A DNA stretch of 64,000 nt, from positions 1-64,000 of the forward strand of contig CM032801.1 of assembly GCA_019155185.1 (NCBI GenBank), given 5' to 3'. The notes below the pieces were generated by a model, which had not been told where the DNA came from, did not search any database, and saw only the letters and a list, made by a program, of their open reading frames with translations. Source of the DNA: Beaufortia kweichowensis (Eukaryota > Chordata > Actinopteri > Cypriniformes > Gastromyzontidae). Every line of letters starts with the position of its first letter. Position 1 is the stretch's first letter. This document shows, one piece after another, positions 9,600-20,369 of the stretch. A program made the translations under genes and the position numbers.

Positions 9600-10856
9600 T
9601 CAGTAGTGTCCAGTGGGAGTGATGAAGGCGGTTTTCCACTCGTCCCCCTCACGAATTCGAATGAGGTTGTAGGCACTGCGGAGGTCCAACTTGGTGAAGA
9701 TAGTGGCACCTCGAAGCTGTTCTAATGCTGCTGGGACAAGAGGAAGGTGGTACCTGAACTTCACAGTGATTTTGTTGAGGGCTCTATAATCTATGAAGGG
9801 TCTTAGACCGCCGTCCTTCTTGGCCACAAAGAAGAAACTCGAAGCAGCAGGGGAGGTAGATGGACGAATGTAACCTTGTGCTAGTGCCTCCTTTATGTAA
9901 TCCTCCATGGCCTTCTCCTCCGGGATGGAAAGAGGATAGATGCGTCCCTTCGGCACTGGCTCACCCAGAAGCAGATCGATCGCGCAGTCCCATGGCCGGT
10001 GTGGTGGTAATTTGGAGGCTCTCCTGGGGCAGAACACGTCACTGAAGTGGGCGTAGTCTTCAGGGATATCCACTGACCTCTTCTCCATAGGGCTTTCAAT
10101 GGATGTGGAGCATAGTGGAAGTTCAGTGACATCACGCGGAGCAGGACACGGACGGGAAGAGAGACAGGTTTGGAAGCAGTTGTCGCCCCACTTCAGGACT
10201 TCACCAGTTCTCCAGGAGAGGATGGGATGATGTTTCTCCAACCAGGGGCGCCCTAGGACGACGTCAGCGGTGGAATCCTCCAGAACCAGCAGGGATATCT
10301 CTTCAGAGTGTAACACCCCTATGGTGAGGCTGATGGATTCCGCCCTCCGCTTCACGAGCGGGCCGCTAACTGGGGATCCAGTTATGGAGCAGATTTGGTA
10401 ACGAGGTGGGTATGGCGGACGCCTTGAGTTTGAGTTGCCGCAGAGGGAGCCAGAGATGAAGTTGCCGGCCGACCGAGTCGAGGAGGGCTGAAACTGAAAA
10501 GGAGGTAGAGAAGGCAGTAAGGGATACAATAGTGGTAAGGGTTTTAGATTTTCACTATTGGGAATGGCTGCACTCACCATTTGGCGTAGTGGTCGAACGG
10601 GCACGCTGAGATGACGTGCTCGGACCTCCGCAGTAGAGGCAGAGTTGATTCGCCAGGCATGGCGATGACGTTCTGAGAAGGACAGTCTAGAGGTGTCAAT
10701 TTGTATGGGCTCGTCGGCTGGTTCTGGAGGGCTGACGGCTGCTGGTCGGCGGAGGGTGGCAGCGAGCGGGTTTGTCCAAGGTTGAGATTCGTGGCAAGAC
10801 TGGATCACGAAAGTGGCAGTTCGGATGGATAACTGAATGAATTGGTTGAGATCCAT
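9600..10856 (-). pseudogene. Chromovirus gag end, protease and RT N-terminal half
   Basis: The frame opens in gag (MDLNQFIQLSIRTATFV), passes a region where the CCHC zinc knuckle is lost to a frameshift, then a protease-like part (VLEDSTADVVLGRPWLEKH) and the RT N-terminus: PEEKAMEDYIKEAL, SSFFFVAKKDGGLRPFIDYR, TIFTKLDLRSAYNLIRI (first catalytic Asp), and GDEWKTAFITPTGHY, where a stop ends it. It continues in another frame at the FPYGL-like and YIDD blocks. Confidence 0.88.
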
Positions 10857-11425
10857 ATCGCCGCCATATGTGGCTTAGCTGCAGCCTCACCTGGGGATTC
10901 AAGCCTTGGCGATATGTCGTGATCAAGCTTCACTCATTCCAGCCGCTCTTAGAAGCCAGAGTCCGAAATTGAAGCGCGTACTCGTTGATGGGCAGCTCCC
11001 CTTGTTTCAGCTGGTAAAGTTGTTCACCAACAGATGCGTCCCAAACCGGTTTGCCAAAGACATCTCTGAAATGATTCATAAAATTTGACAGAGAGCGTAA
11101 TCGGATGTTCTTGAATTCAAAGAGGAGTCGCCCATTGGAGCTCTTCCGGATAGATAGATGTTGTATGATATAGCTGACCTTGCGATCGCTGGTAGTGTAC
11201 AGGTGAGGCTGCATCTCGATGGCGAGAGCATTGCAATAGAAACCCACTGCAATCCTCCGCCGCACCAGAGAAGGGCGCTGGTTGGGCCATGGGACTCGCG
11301 ACAACAACCGGAGAAGGAGTAGTGTTGACGGTAGTGTTTGGTGCGGTGGTTGCGGTGGTGGAGCACTCTTGGAAGGCTTGACGAGCAGCCTCGAACAGGT
11401 CCCGAAAGGCATCCGACTGACTCAT
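10696..11425 (-). pseudogene. Chromovirus gag, frameshifted
   Basis: Gag forms the particle. The ATG lies 27 bases inside the 5' LTR (MSQSDAFRDLFEAARQAF). After about 60 residues the frame shifts. The next frame carries a capsid-like stretch: YCNALAIEMQPHLYTTSDRK, FMNHFRDVFGKPVWDASVG and LKQGELPINEYALQFRTLA, which is typical of fish gypsy gag. A further shift near 10930 leads to ITTYRQGLNPQVRLQL. At least three indels. Confidence 0.82.
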
Positions 11426-11451
11426 GGTGTTATTGTGTTGGTCCAGTCTTC

Positions 11452-11847
11452 TGTTACGGAACAGAAGGGACGGAGTCAGCGGCTGGCAGATATGGTAATT
11501 TATTAACGGAATATAAAGACAAAAGGTAAAGACGTAAATGAAACTAAGATCAACAATACTGTCCTTGAAACACCACAGGGAAACTCAGGAACACAGGAGA
11601 CGAGGAAATACTGGAGGATGATCGCGAGGGAGACAATGGAGGATGATCGCGGGAAGACACTGGAGATCACAGGTAGGTGTAGCGGGTAAGAGAGTCCTTG
11701 TAACATAACTGAGACTGGACAATGACTGGTGGAAGATGAGTGTCTTATATGGTGAAGTGGTAATAGGGATCAGGTGACGGTGATTAGAACTCGGGAGAGG
11801 GTGAGTGCTGTGATTGGGTGAACTGTGAGCCTGGCGTGTCCGTGACA
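11452..11847 (-). repeat. Chromovirus 5' LTR
   Basis: Matches 6797-7189 with a few substitutions and short indels (for example around 11620-11665). Followed at the right by the GTACA duplication and the resumption of Gmr1 LTR sequence. Confidence 0.92.
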
Positions 11848-11852
11848 GTACA

Positions 11853-12406
11853 AGACGCAATCACTAATACTACGCTAACTAAAGCAAACAAAACATACAA
11901 AATAAGCACCTCGAGCTCTAACCTGATGAGTCTAATACAAGGGAAAAAGTCTATGTGGTGTAAATGTATGTCGCGACATGCTTACCTTGCTCACAACCTT
12001 TCCCCACAGTCTGTACAACTTTAGTGAAGGAGTCACCGCAATCGGTGAACATCAAACAAGTACGAGGCGTACATCACAATCATAATAAATATGAAACAAG
12101 CAGGGATATTGTGGCAAAATAACAAAACCATAACCCCAACAAAATCAAGGGCTCTCGGACTGGGCTTCTCATTAGAGACAACCGTCCTAACAAAGCCACA
12201 TCATCATCCAGCCCAGACTAATCGCCATTCAAGTTCAAAAGTGTTTTTAAACTGTGCGACAACAGGCGATTGGTGGCGCGATCACCGACGTCAGCATTCC
12301 ACGTCATCAGAGTGACGGGCGAATCCTCCCATGAACTTCACGTCTGAAACAGACAAGCGCACATACAGACACACAGTAAAGCATACATGTCGCAGCGTAC
12401 GTAACA
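11853..12406 (-). repeat. Gmr1-like 3' LTR, right segment
   Basis: Continues the LTR interrupted at 6796 and matches 19083-19639 almost base for base. It ends CGTACGTAACA. Just inside, CTCACCCCCTTAAG is a polypurine tract on the minus strand (12407-12420), correctly placed for this LTR to be the 3' one. Confidence 0.9.
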
Positions 12407-12438
12407 CTCACCCCCTTAAGACTTAACATAAAGTAGAA

Positions 12439-13005
12439 TTAAACTCTGGATAAAGTATCTGCAATAATATTTTCTGAACCCTTTTTATGCTTTATGATTA
12501 ATTTATAATTCTGAGCAATTAATGACCAACGCATAAGTCGCTGGTTGTGATTATACATTCTGGACAAAAACACCAAGGGATTGTGGTCCGTGTATACAGT
12601 GACAGGCAGAACTGACGAACCCACATAAACCTAAAAAAACTGCAGTGCCAAAATCAGACCCAAAGCTTCCTTCTCGATGGTGGAATAGTTTTGTTGATGA
12701 CGATTAAATTTTTGAGAGAAGTAACAAATTGGATGATCGAACCCCACATCATCTTCTTGAATAAGAACAGCACCCATGCCTAATGCACTAGCATCCACCT
12801 CTATTTTAAATGACCGTGAAAGATCAGGGGTGGCAAGAACAGGGGTACTGGTCAATAACAGCTTTACACTTTCAAAGGCATGTTGACATGCATTGGTCCA
12901 AAGAAAAGCCTTGTCAGGCTGGTCAGGGGATAAACTACAGTTGAAAAGTTTCTGCAAAAACTTCCGTAGTACCCAGCCATTCCTAAAAATCGACGCAGCT
13001 CTCAT
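12439..13005 (-). pseudogene. Gmr1-like RNase H
   Basis: Directly follows RT. Contains LWTNACQHAFESVKLLLTST, FKIEVDASALGMGAVLIQED (first catalytic Asp), STIEKEALGLILALQFF (Glu), then a TAG stop near 12630, and resumes in the same element with VTVYTDHNPLVFL and the terminal motif ENIIADTLSRV. It lies last before the polypurine tract, so RNase H is the final domain of the polyprotein; no integrase follows. One stop and one frame change disable it. Confidence 0.88.
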
Positions 13006-14090
13006 CTTGTCGTAGGAACAGGAAAATCGACAATAGCAGATACTTTGGCACTCACAGGCCGCACTTGACCTTGACCTACTTGTTTGCCCAAATAAGTAAT
13101 CGTTGCCTGACCAAATTCACACTTAGCCAGATTGATTGTTAACGAAACATTAGTTAACCTTTCAAAAACTGTCTGAAGAACAGACAAATGCTCAGACCAA
13201 TTAGAAGAATAAATTACTAGATCATCCAGGTATGCATTACAATTTGGAACATCTGACAACACAATATTTACTAGACGTTGAAACGTTGCAGAGGCGTTTC
13301 GTAGTCCAAAGGCCATAACCCGGTATTGTAAGAAATTATCTGGTGTGACAAAAGCTGAAATTTCTGCAGCTCGAGATGTCAATGGTACCTGCCAATACCC
13401 TCGAAGCAGATCCAGTTTTGTCACAAACTTAGCAGAGCCCAGGTTGTCTATACAATCTTCCATCCTAGGAAGCAGATAGCTATCTGGGACAGTCACAGAA
13501 TTAACCTTTCGGTAATCGGTACAAAAGCGAAACGAACCATCGGACTTTGGGACAAGTAAACAAGGGGAACTCCATGGGCTATAGCTAGGTTCAGCTAGAT
13601 TATTCTTCAACAAGTAATCAACCTCAGTCTTCATCACTGAACGTTTGATGTTATTTACCCGATAAGCATGTTGTTTAATAGGGGAGTTACACATCACTTG
13701 AATATCATGCTGTAAGACATTCGTCTGAGTCGGCACATCACTAAACAGCATAGGAAAATCTTGAATTAAGGTTATAACATTCTGTTTTTGTGTCTCAAGC
13801 AAGTTACCAAGATACTCTGACAAATTCTGCAAAATTTTAGAGTTCAAGAACCTACCAGACATTGACAACTCGTCACAAAGCGTAATACCATCATCAGCAT
13901 GACACATACCAGAGGAGGGCAGCATTCTCTCATCATTCATGGCAGTACAGTCAGACACAGTAACAACTTTGGTAACAGGTTTTTCTCTTTCCCTCGAAAC
14001 TTCCTCAAATGCTTCCCTAGAATGATAGAACTTCAGCATGTTAACATGACATGTTCGAAATTTTCTTTTTCGGTCAGGCGTATTAATCAC
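13002..14090 (-). pseudogene. Gmr1-like reverse transcriptase
   Basis: Starts with the tail of the integrase GPY/F module (RKRKFRTCHVNMLKFYH), then a spacer, and the RT palm and fingers: SPWSSPCLLVPKSDGSFRFC, TDYRKVNSVTVPDSYLLPR, FVTKLDLLRGYWQVPL (catalytic Asp), VMAFGLRNASATFQRLVN and the active-site box NAYLDDLVIYS. YLDD replaces the more usual YIDD/YVDD. Because it follows integrase, the domain order is INT-RT. The 363-residue frame is open, but it is cut off from integrase by a frameshift at a run of eight A (minus strand) near 14109-14116. Confidence 0.9.
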
Positions 14091-14100
14091 AAAATTAGTC

Positions 14101-15192
14101 TCACTCAGTTTTTTTTGATACTTTGTATGGACCAGAAAAACGAGCAGTCAAAGCCAAACCAGGTACCGGTAGCAGTACTAGCACTTCATCACCAGGTTTT
14201 ATGTCCCGTACAACAGCTTTCTTATCATACCGTTTCTTCATGCCTTCCTGAGCAGTGGTCAGTGATTTCTGTGCAAATAAACATGCATTATGCAGTCGTT
14301 TTCGACTGCATAACGGCTGACATAAACGGCTGACATAATCCAGTACATTCTCCTCAGCCAACGTTTTGTCATTCAGCATCCTGTCTTTCAATACCTTCAA
14401 CGGACCTCGTACTGTGTGACCAAAAACTAAATCTGCGGGACTAAAACCAAGAGATTCCTGAGTCGCTTCACGATCAGCAAACAGTACTAGCGGTACTCCA
14501 TCATCCCACTCCTTACCAGAGCTCAAACTGTATTTTCTTAACATTGACTTCAATGTTTGATGAAAGCGTTCCAGCGAACCTTGACTTTCAGGATGGTATG
14601 GGCTCGAAATTCGGTGTGCAATACCCAAGGTTTTTAACACTTGTCTGAACATTTTCGAAAGAAAATTAGTTCCCTGATCAGTCTGTATGACTTTTGGCAA
14701 TCTGAAAGTAGAGAAGAATTTGATCAGTGCTTTAATAATAATGGGTGCAGTAATTTTCCTTAATGGGATGGCTTCAGGAAAACGAGTTGCGGAACACATA
14801 ACAGTTAACAGAAATTGATTACCTGCCTTTGATCTTGGCAAAGGACCGACACAGTCCAAAATTACATGTTCAAACGGTTCGCAAATGGCAGGAATCGGAA
14901 TTAATGGAGCTGGTGGAATCTTTTGATTTGGTTTGCCCATAACCTGACATACATGACAAGTACGACAATGTTGCGATACATCCTTCTTCAAACCTGGCCA
15001 GAAGAAATGTTTGAGGATGCGGTTGTAAGTCTTCGTCACCCCCAAATGACCTGATAACTCATGATCATGTGGCAATTTCAACACTTGTTTTCGGTAGGCA
15101 ACAGACAAAACAATCTGACAAACGACATCCCACTCATTATCCACCTCCAAAAGAGGGCGCCATTTCCTTAACAACAGCCCATTCTCAATCAC
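14101..15192 (-). pseudogene. Gmr1-like integrase
   Basis: Zinc-binding part with HDHELSGHLGVTKTYNRIL and CRTCHVCQVMG (HHCC), catalytic core with VILDCVGPLPRS (Asp), VIQTDQGTNFLS (Asp) and SSPYHPESQGSLERFH (Glu), then a C-terminal domain (VRDIKPGDEVLVLLPV, ARFSGPYKVSKK) that reads into the next frame. All three catalytic acidic residues are present. The 5' coding sequence continues to 15401 in related frames and then resumes at 17124 beyond the solo LTR. Position upstream of RT is the diagnostic point. Confidence 0.9.
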
Positions 15193-15401
15193 ATATTCAA
15201 CGAAGTTATTTTACACAGGTTTTGGACTATCAACAGCAGTAAAACTTAGGTAACGACGCATCTTCCCTTTGAGCAATCTTAATTTGTTCACGAGAAACGG
15301 GATCAGCTAATAACTCCGACTCACTCACTGCCTTTATAGAATCACTTCTGTCCCTTTCCGCACACTTTTGAGTGGACCCTAAATTTTCCTCAGCAAACAC
15401 G

Positions 15402-17123
15402 TGTAGTGATCCTCACACGGGGCACCAATTATGTAGTGATCTTCACACGGGGCACCAATTAATAGTACGCCTCACACAGGACACTAGAGGTGTTAGTGAG
15501 ACTTGATCCCACGTCACTTCAAGTGTGTGTGTGTGTGTGTGTCAGGTGACCTCTCCCTCCTTTTAACTCGGGGCACCAGCTGAGGAATTCCACCTCAACA
15601 TTCGTTGGAATAATCCAACATAAATCATAAGTAATATGATAAGCAAAATTATGTAAAGTGGAGGGAGTAAGTCACCTGGGGTATCTGAAGGATTTCGTGA
15701 TATTCGTGCTAACTTGTAGAGCCTTTTACTGTATTATCAACACAAGGAAGACACAATTGTAATAAAAGAGGATTTATTTACAAGAGACATACAAGAATAA
15801 CTAACACACTACTAAATGATACTAAAGAGCTAAAGGATAGTAAGGTTGAGTGTAAAGAATGAAAAGAATGCAGGTAACTAAGGTATAACTGAAATGAACT
15901 GAAAGAGTACACTAATGCCAAGGTCTCTAGAAAGAGGTTTGGTAAGTGATATTTACGTTCACGTGAGCAGTCCGAGGGTGGCGACGTCTTCCACTGGTGA
16001 GGCTGGGCCTTGTTGCAGTGGCGAAGGAGTCTTAATCCGTTCAACAGCCTTGAACACGAAGCACTGTGGGATGCTAATCTCCTGGAGCACCAAAAGGGTA
16101 GTGGCGATCTGGAACACGCAGATGAGTCCCTGAAGCTGGTGCGGAAGGTCCTTGACGATCTGGAACACGCAGATGAAGGTACCTGGAAGTAAGGTTGCCC
16201 TCCTGGGCTTAACCTTGTTGTAGACGTTTGTGTTTGCCTTTCTGGACAGCAGACTCTGAACGTGGTTTCTCTATTTCAGTCCTTGCAGGGAGACTCAGAA
16301 CTGGTGTTGCTGTTATGCTTCCCAGAACACAGCCTGGAAACTCAGAACGGGTGATCTGTTATGCTTCCTTCCCGGAAACTCAGAACGGGTGTTGCTGTTA
16401 TGCTTCCCAGCACACAGCCTGGAAACTCAGAACAAAGAATTTATGTTGAAAGAGTACTTTTATCCCCTTTCAGATAAGGAGGAGATTGCATTTTGCCGCT
16501 TGTCCCTTGCAGGGCTGTGGTTGGCTGATGATGTCAGTGAGGGCTCACTCATCCTTTTGCTTGTGTAGTGAACGTATTTTCATAGAGTAAAGCACAGCAT
16601 TAAAACTGTGTCTTCACTGTTTTACCTATGCAATTCTCACTTCCCAAACCACTTTCAAAATACCTTTGGCTTTGTCCTGAATACAAAGAGTATAAACATG
16701 ACAAAAAGATATTAAACTATCATGCATGAATTCATTCATATGTGAATAGCATTTGTAGAAACTTCAGTATTTAACACAAATGACTATTACAAAGTATGTT
16801 CTCAAAGAGTACAGAATGAACAGTGTACAGTGTCCATTTTTATAAATTAAGGAATGTAGGGATGTGTCCTTTGTTTTAGCCAAAGCTGCCGCAAGGCCGG
16901 TTAATTACGCGCCACATGTGGAGGTCCTGAGGAGTTTTATGTCCAGGCCGGCCTGAATCTTAGGGTGAGGGTTTTAGTTTGATGATAAGGCTGCCCTATA
17001 GAGGGTGTCTGGCAGTTTCTCTGGTAGCCTTATCTGATGACACTGGTCCTTAGTTTACATTAAAGAGGGCCCCTGCTTGTAAAGTTGGGACCTGAAATGC
17101 CTTCTGGAGTGCTGTTCACTACA
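15402..17123 (-). mobile_element. 1.7 kb solo LTR with duplicated primer-binding sequence
   Basis: Ends are TGTAGTGA and TTCACTACA, with 4-bp target duplication CACG (15398-15401 and 17124-17127). Removing it restores continuity of the Gmr1 protease-to-integrase linker. Near the left end TCCTCACACGGGGCACCA, the 3' end of elongator tRNA-Met including CCA, occurs twice 30 bp apart (the second copy has one change), so the minus strand carries primer-binding sequences; I infer minus orientation. Inner parts hold tandem motifs (GATCTGGAACACGCAGATGA twice; GGAAACTCAGAAC several times). AATAAA occurs on both strands near 15757-15780. No internal genes remain. The 4-bp duplication is of retrovirus-like type. 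Confidence 0.82.
15524..15542. repeat. (GT)n microsatellite
   Basis: About nine GT units inside the solo LTR. Confidence 0.9.
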
Positions 17124-17429
17124 CACGGGTGACATAAAAGAGTCAGACAACACAATGTCATCCCCGATTCTGCATTTTTGAGCACGAGTGACTACATTAG
17201 CAGAAAAAACATCTGGGAAATCATCAGAGATGTCCTCAGCACAAATAAAACAGTCAGGCTTATCAATGACTTCAAGCACAGGTGACACTTTGCCTCCCGC
17301 CAAGTCATTTCCAAGAATTAGTGCAACACCTTTCACAGGAAAGGCAGAACGCACCCCCACCCTAACAAAACCCGAAACAAGGTCACAGTGTAAATGTATT
17401 TGATGCAACGGCACCTTTACAACACCCAT
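17124..17429 (-). pseudogene. Gmr1-like protease region, downstream part
   Basis: Continues the gag-protease frame after a stop near 17439. Reads GVRSAFPVKGVALILGNDLA, a retropepsin-like C-terminal segment (ILGNDL resembles the ILG(R/N)D motif), followed by a linker with FICAEDISDDFPDVF. The true linker resumes at 15401 beyond the solo LTR; the last residues of the open frame lie in the LTR. Confidence 0.75.
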
Positions 17430-17438
17430 TTCGATACC

Positions 17439-18857
17439 TTAAACTAACACACTTGACCCACAAGACGTCCGTTCTGACAACGGGAGTGCATCAGAAATCA
17501 CAAATGACTGGATGGCACCCGAATCCCTCAAGATTTTTATCTCCTTCTGCTCTTCAGGTTTACCATTTATAGAGATTAACCCTTTCATCAAAAATGGTTT
17601 AAATCCAGCATCAATTTCATCTTTAACTGAAGCAGTTTCAGACAAAGTCTTCACAAAGGTAGCAGGCTTTACTTGTACTTGCTGATGCTTATGTTTAAGT
17701 ACTAAACAATCAGAAATGAGATGTCCGGACTTGTGACAATAATAACATTCTCGAGTCTCTTTATTCCGTGCTGAATTAGTTTTAGTACGAACATTAAAGT
17801 TCTGAACTGAAGGCAAACTCAGTGTTTTCTCCGGTCTAGCTGAAACAAACACACTTTTGTGCGTTAACACGTATTCATCTTCAAGAACCGCGGCTTGTGA
17901 TAGAGAGGTAACCTTTTGCTCATTCAGATACGTAACTACTCGTTCCGACAAACAATTTTTAAAATCTTCTAATAGCAGTAACTCCCTCAACGAATTCAAG
18001 TCTTGCACATTACTAGCAGATAACCATTTATCAAAAATAATTCCCTTGGCGAATTCCACAAAAGTTTGCTGAGTTACCTTTTTATGGTTCCGAAAACGCT
18101 GCCGATAGGCTTCAGGAACCAACTCATATGCACGTAAGACAGCGGTCTTCACCACATCATACTGCAGGCTCTCCTCTAAAGTTAATGCAGTGCAAATTTC
18201 CTGTGCTTTCCCAATTAGTCTACATTGTAGTAAAAGACACCAAACATCTTTTGGCCAGCGAAGTGCAACAGCCACACGCTCAAACGCAGCGAAATAAGTA
18301 TCCACCTCGGATTCTCTAAAGTGAGGCACTAAAGCGATATGTTTACTTACATCGAATGCAGTGGTCGAAACATCACTCACAGAATTTGCCGAATTTACCG
18401 AAACATTAGGGCTAATAGGATTAGACTGCACAGTTCGGTCAAACCTCTTTAAGTCTAACTCGAGCTGTCGCAGTTTTACCTCTTTATCGGCCTCAATTTC
18501 CAGTTTACGGACCTCCAGGTGTAACTTCATTTCGGCTTGGCGCGTCTCAGCCCGCTCCTGCGCTTCCATCTGGATTCGGGGCAGGCGAACCTTAAGTCCC
18601 GCATCACCCCCAAACTCCACAGAAAGCGGAGAGAAAGAACAGAAGGGCGGTATGGATGCCTTGGGTTCGGCCTCCGCCTCCCCTTCAGCATTCTCACCTG
18701 TCGCCTCCTCCAAATTACCTAGGCTAGTCAGACGCCCTTCCACAGCCGATGTTCCAGCCTCCTCTCTATCCGTATCTGGAAATAAGGACACATTCAAGTC
18801 GACCAAGTGTTTTAAAATTTCAACCTTAATAACACGCTTTAGTTCAGTTTGATTCAT
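17439..18857 (-). pseudogene. Gmr1-like gag with zinc knuckle and protease start
   Basis: Contains a long charged coiled-coil-like stretch (MEAQERAETRQAEMKLHLEV and a Lys/Glu/Leu-rich run), a capsid domain resembling the SCAN/gypsy capsid (PHFRESEVDTYFAAFERVAV, CLLLQCRLIGKAQEICTAL, VLRAYELVPEAYRQRFR), a CCHC knuckle (CYYCHKSGHLISDC) and the protease active site ILRDSGAIQSFV (DSG). It is open for 472 residues, but its Met comes from LTR sequence: the homologous bases in the other LTR show that the 3' end of the 5' LTR, the primer-binding site and the true gag start are deleted. Confidence 0.88.
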
Positions 18858-19639
18858 ATTTATTCTTTTGTTTTAAAGTGTTTAGAAAAAAAAGAGTACT
18901 TATTTACAATATATACAATATGATGAACAAGCCAGATGAGAACATGTTGAGGAGGAAAGGAAGGAGCGAGAGAGATGCTTAAATAAAAAAACTAAACAGA
19001 AACAAAAACCCCAAATAACTAAATGTTAACCAAACTAAACTATCTGTCAACAGAAAATGTAGAAATAAACATCTTCAGCGTACAAGACGCAATCACTAAT
19101 ACTACGCTAACTAAAGCAAACAAAACATACAAAGTAAGCACCTCGAGCTCTAACCTGATGAGTCTAATACAAGGGAAAAAGTCTACGTGGTGTAAATGTA
19201 TGTCGCGACATGCTTACCTTGCTCACAACCTTTCCCCACAGTCTGTACAACTTTAGTGAAGGAGTCACCGCAATCGGTGAACATCAAACAAGTACGAGGC
19301 GTACCTCACAATCATCATAAATATGAAACAAGCAGGGATATTGTGGCAAAATAACAAAACCATAACCCCCAACAAAATCAAGGGCTCTCCGACTGGGCTT
19401 CTCACTAGAGACAACCGTCCTCACAAAGCCACATCATCATCCAGCCCAGACTAATAGCCATTCAAGTTCAAAAGTGTTTTTAAACTGTGCGACAACAGGC
19501 GATTGGTGCCGCAATCACCGACGTCAGCATTCCACGTCATCAAAGTGACGGGCGAATCCTCCCATGAACTTCACGTCTGAAACAGACAAGCGCACATACA
19601 GACACACAGTAAAGCATACATGTTGCAGCGTACGTAACA
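18842..19639 (-). repeat. Gmr1-like 5' LTR, truncated
   Basis: Matches the two-part 3' LTR. It lacks the segment equivalent to 6431-6558 at its inner edge. Ends CGTACGTAACA followed by GATAT. It carries the empty chromovirus target GTACA near 19081-19085. Confidence 0.88.
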
Positions 19640-19644
19640 GATAT

Positions 19645-20369
19645 ACATGAATGAATGAATAACCATTTGCCTTACCTCACCTCTCTCTCGTGTGTGGTAT
19701 CAAAATGATCCACAAATTATTTCCTAAATAATGAGATGCACAGTCATGGCGTGCATCATACTCAATTTACAATAAGTTTATGTGTTTGGTGCAAACAGGA
19801 CATACTGCCATACCTGTGTAAATCAATGTCACGGGGAGATACAAAGAAACTTTCTCCCGCGCACCAACGGCCCTTTTCATTGGCCAGGAAACCTAACAGA
19901 GGCGTGGCAGCTGTGTCTTTAAGACCGACATGCATCGGACAACTCTTGGCTCACAATCTTGGAATCTATCCAAACTTCGTGGGACCTGCCCTTTCTTCAG
20001 GACAGACTTTCCGGCAATCTTACTTCGGCAGACTTCGAAACTTCTCGCGAAACTTCGCTCTTCGAACGGACTCCGCGACCCCACCAGGACACTCTCTCTC
20101 CGCGCACCAGGATTCTTGCTGACGAAACTGATCAATGCAAGTATCCTATTTCTCACAATTCAACAGCACTTGCCCCTTTGCCAAAAGGTGAACTTTTGTA
20201 GAGAAAACCCGGTGGTTGTGTTCTGCTGATTTAATGTGCCACTTCTTACTCTTCCTCTGATTTTTCCATGCCTTCTCTTGTATGAATGTGAATGCGTATG
20301 TGTTTTATGTTAGTTAGTCGATATTGTGTTTAATAGCTTAGTCAATAAATATTCATTTGTATTCACTCA
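19645..20369. other. Unassigned sequence, possible LTR-like material
   Basis: No convincing gene. The stretch has a GC-rich part (19850-20110) with many TTCGC/CGAAAC motifs and a distal AATAAATATTC. It resembles the R/U5 part of an LTR, but I found no paired end or target duplication. It is interrupted at 20370 by a hAT element and resumes at 21548. Confidence 0.3.

Larger units (their letters stand above)
6797..11847 (-). mobile_element. Chromovirus (gypsy with chromodomain), nested
   Basis: A 5.05 kb LTR retrotransposon with LTRs of 393 and 396 bp, ends TGTTACGG and CCGTGACA, and target duplication GTACA (6792-6796 and 11848-11852). The intact site, CAGCGTACAAGACG, is preserved in the other Gmr1 LTR near 19078-19092, which proves precise insertion. 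Minus-strand order is gag, protease, RT, RNase H, integrase, chromodomain. The two LTRs are very similar but differ by small indels. All genes are frameshifted. No clear primer-binding site was recognised after the 5' LTR. Confidence 0.92.
6431..19639 (-). mobile_element. Gmr1-like Ty3/gypsy element with nested insertions
   Basis: LTR ends are TGTTACGT and ACGTAACA, flanked by GATAT at 6426-6430 and 19640-19644. On the minus strand the order is gag, protease, integrase, RT, RNase H. Integrase before RT is the copia-like order known in the Gmr1 group of deuterostome gypsy elements, which this matches. It contains two later insertions: a chromovirus inside the 3' LTR and a solo LTR between protease and integrase. 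The 5' LTR lacks about 128 bp of its inner end plus the primer-binding site. Several frameshifts and stops make it inactive. Confidence 0.88.

Noticed and set aside
15405..15462. tRNA-Met gene
   Set aside because: Only the 3' acceptor and T-arm end with CCA is present, twice, at an LTR end; this is a primer-binding sequence, and nuclear tRNA genes do not encode CCA.
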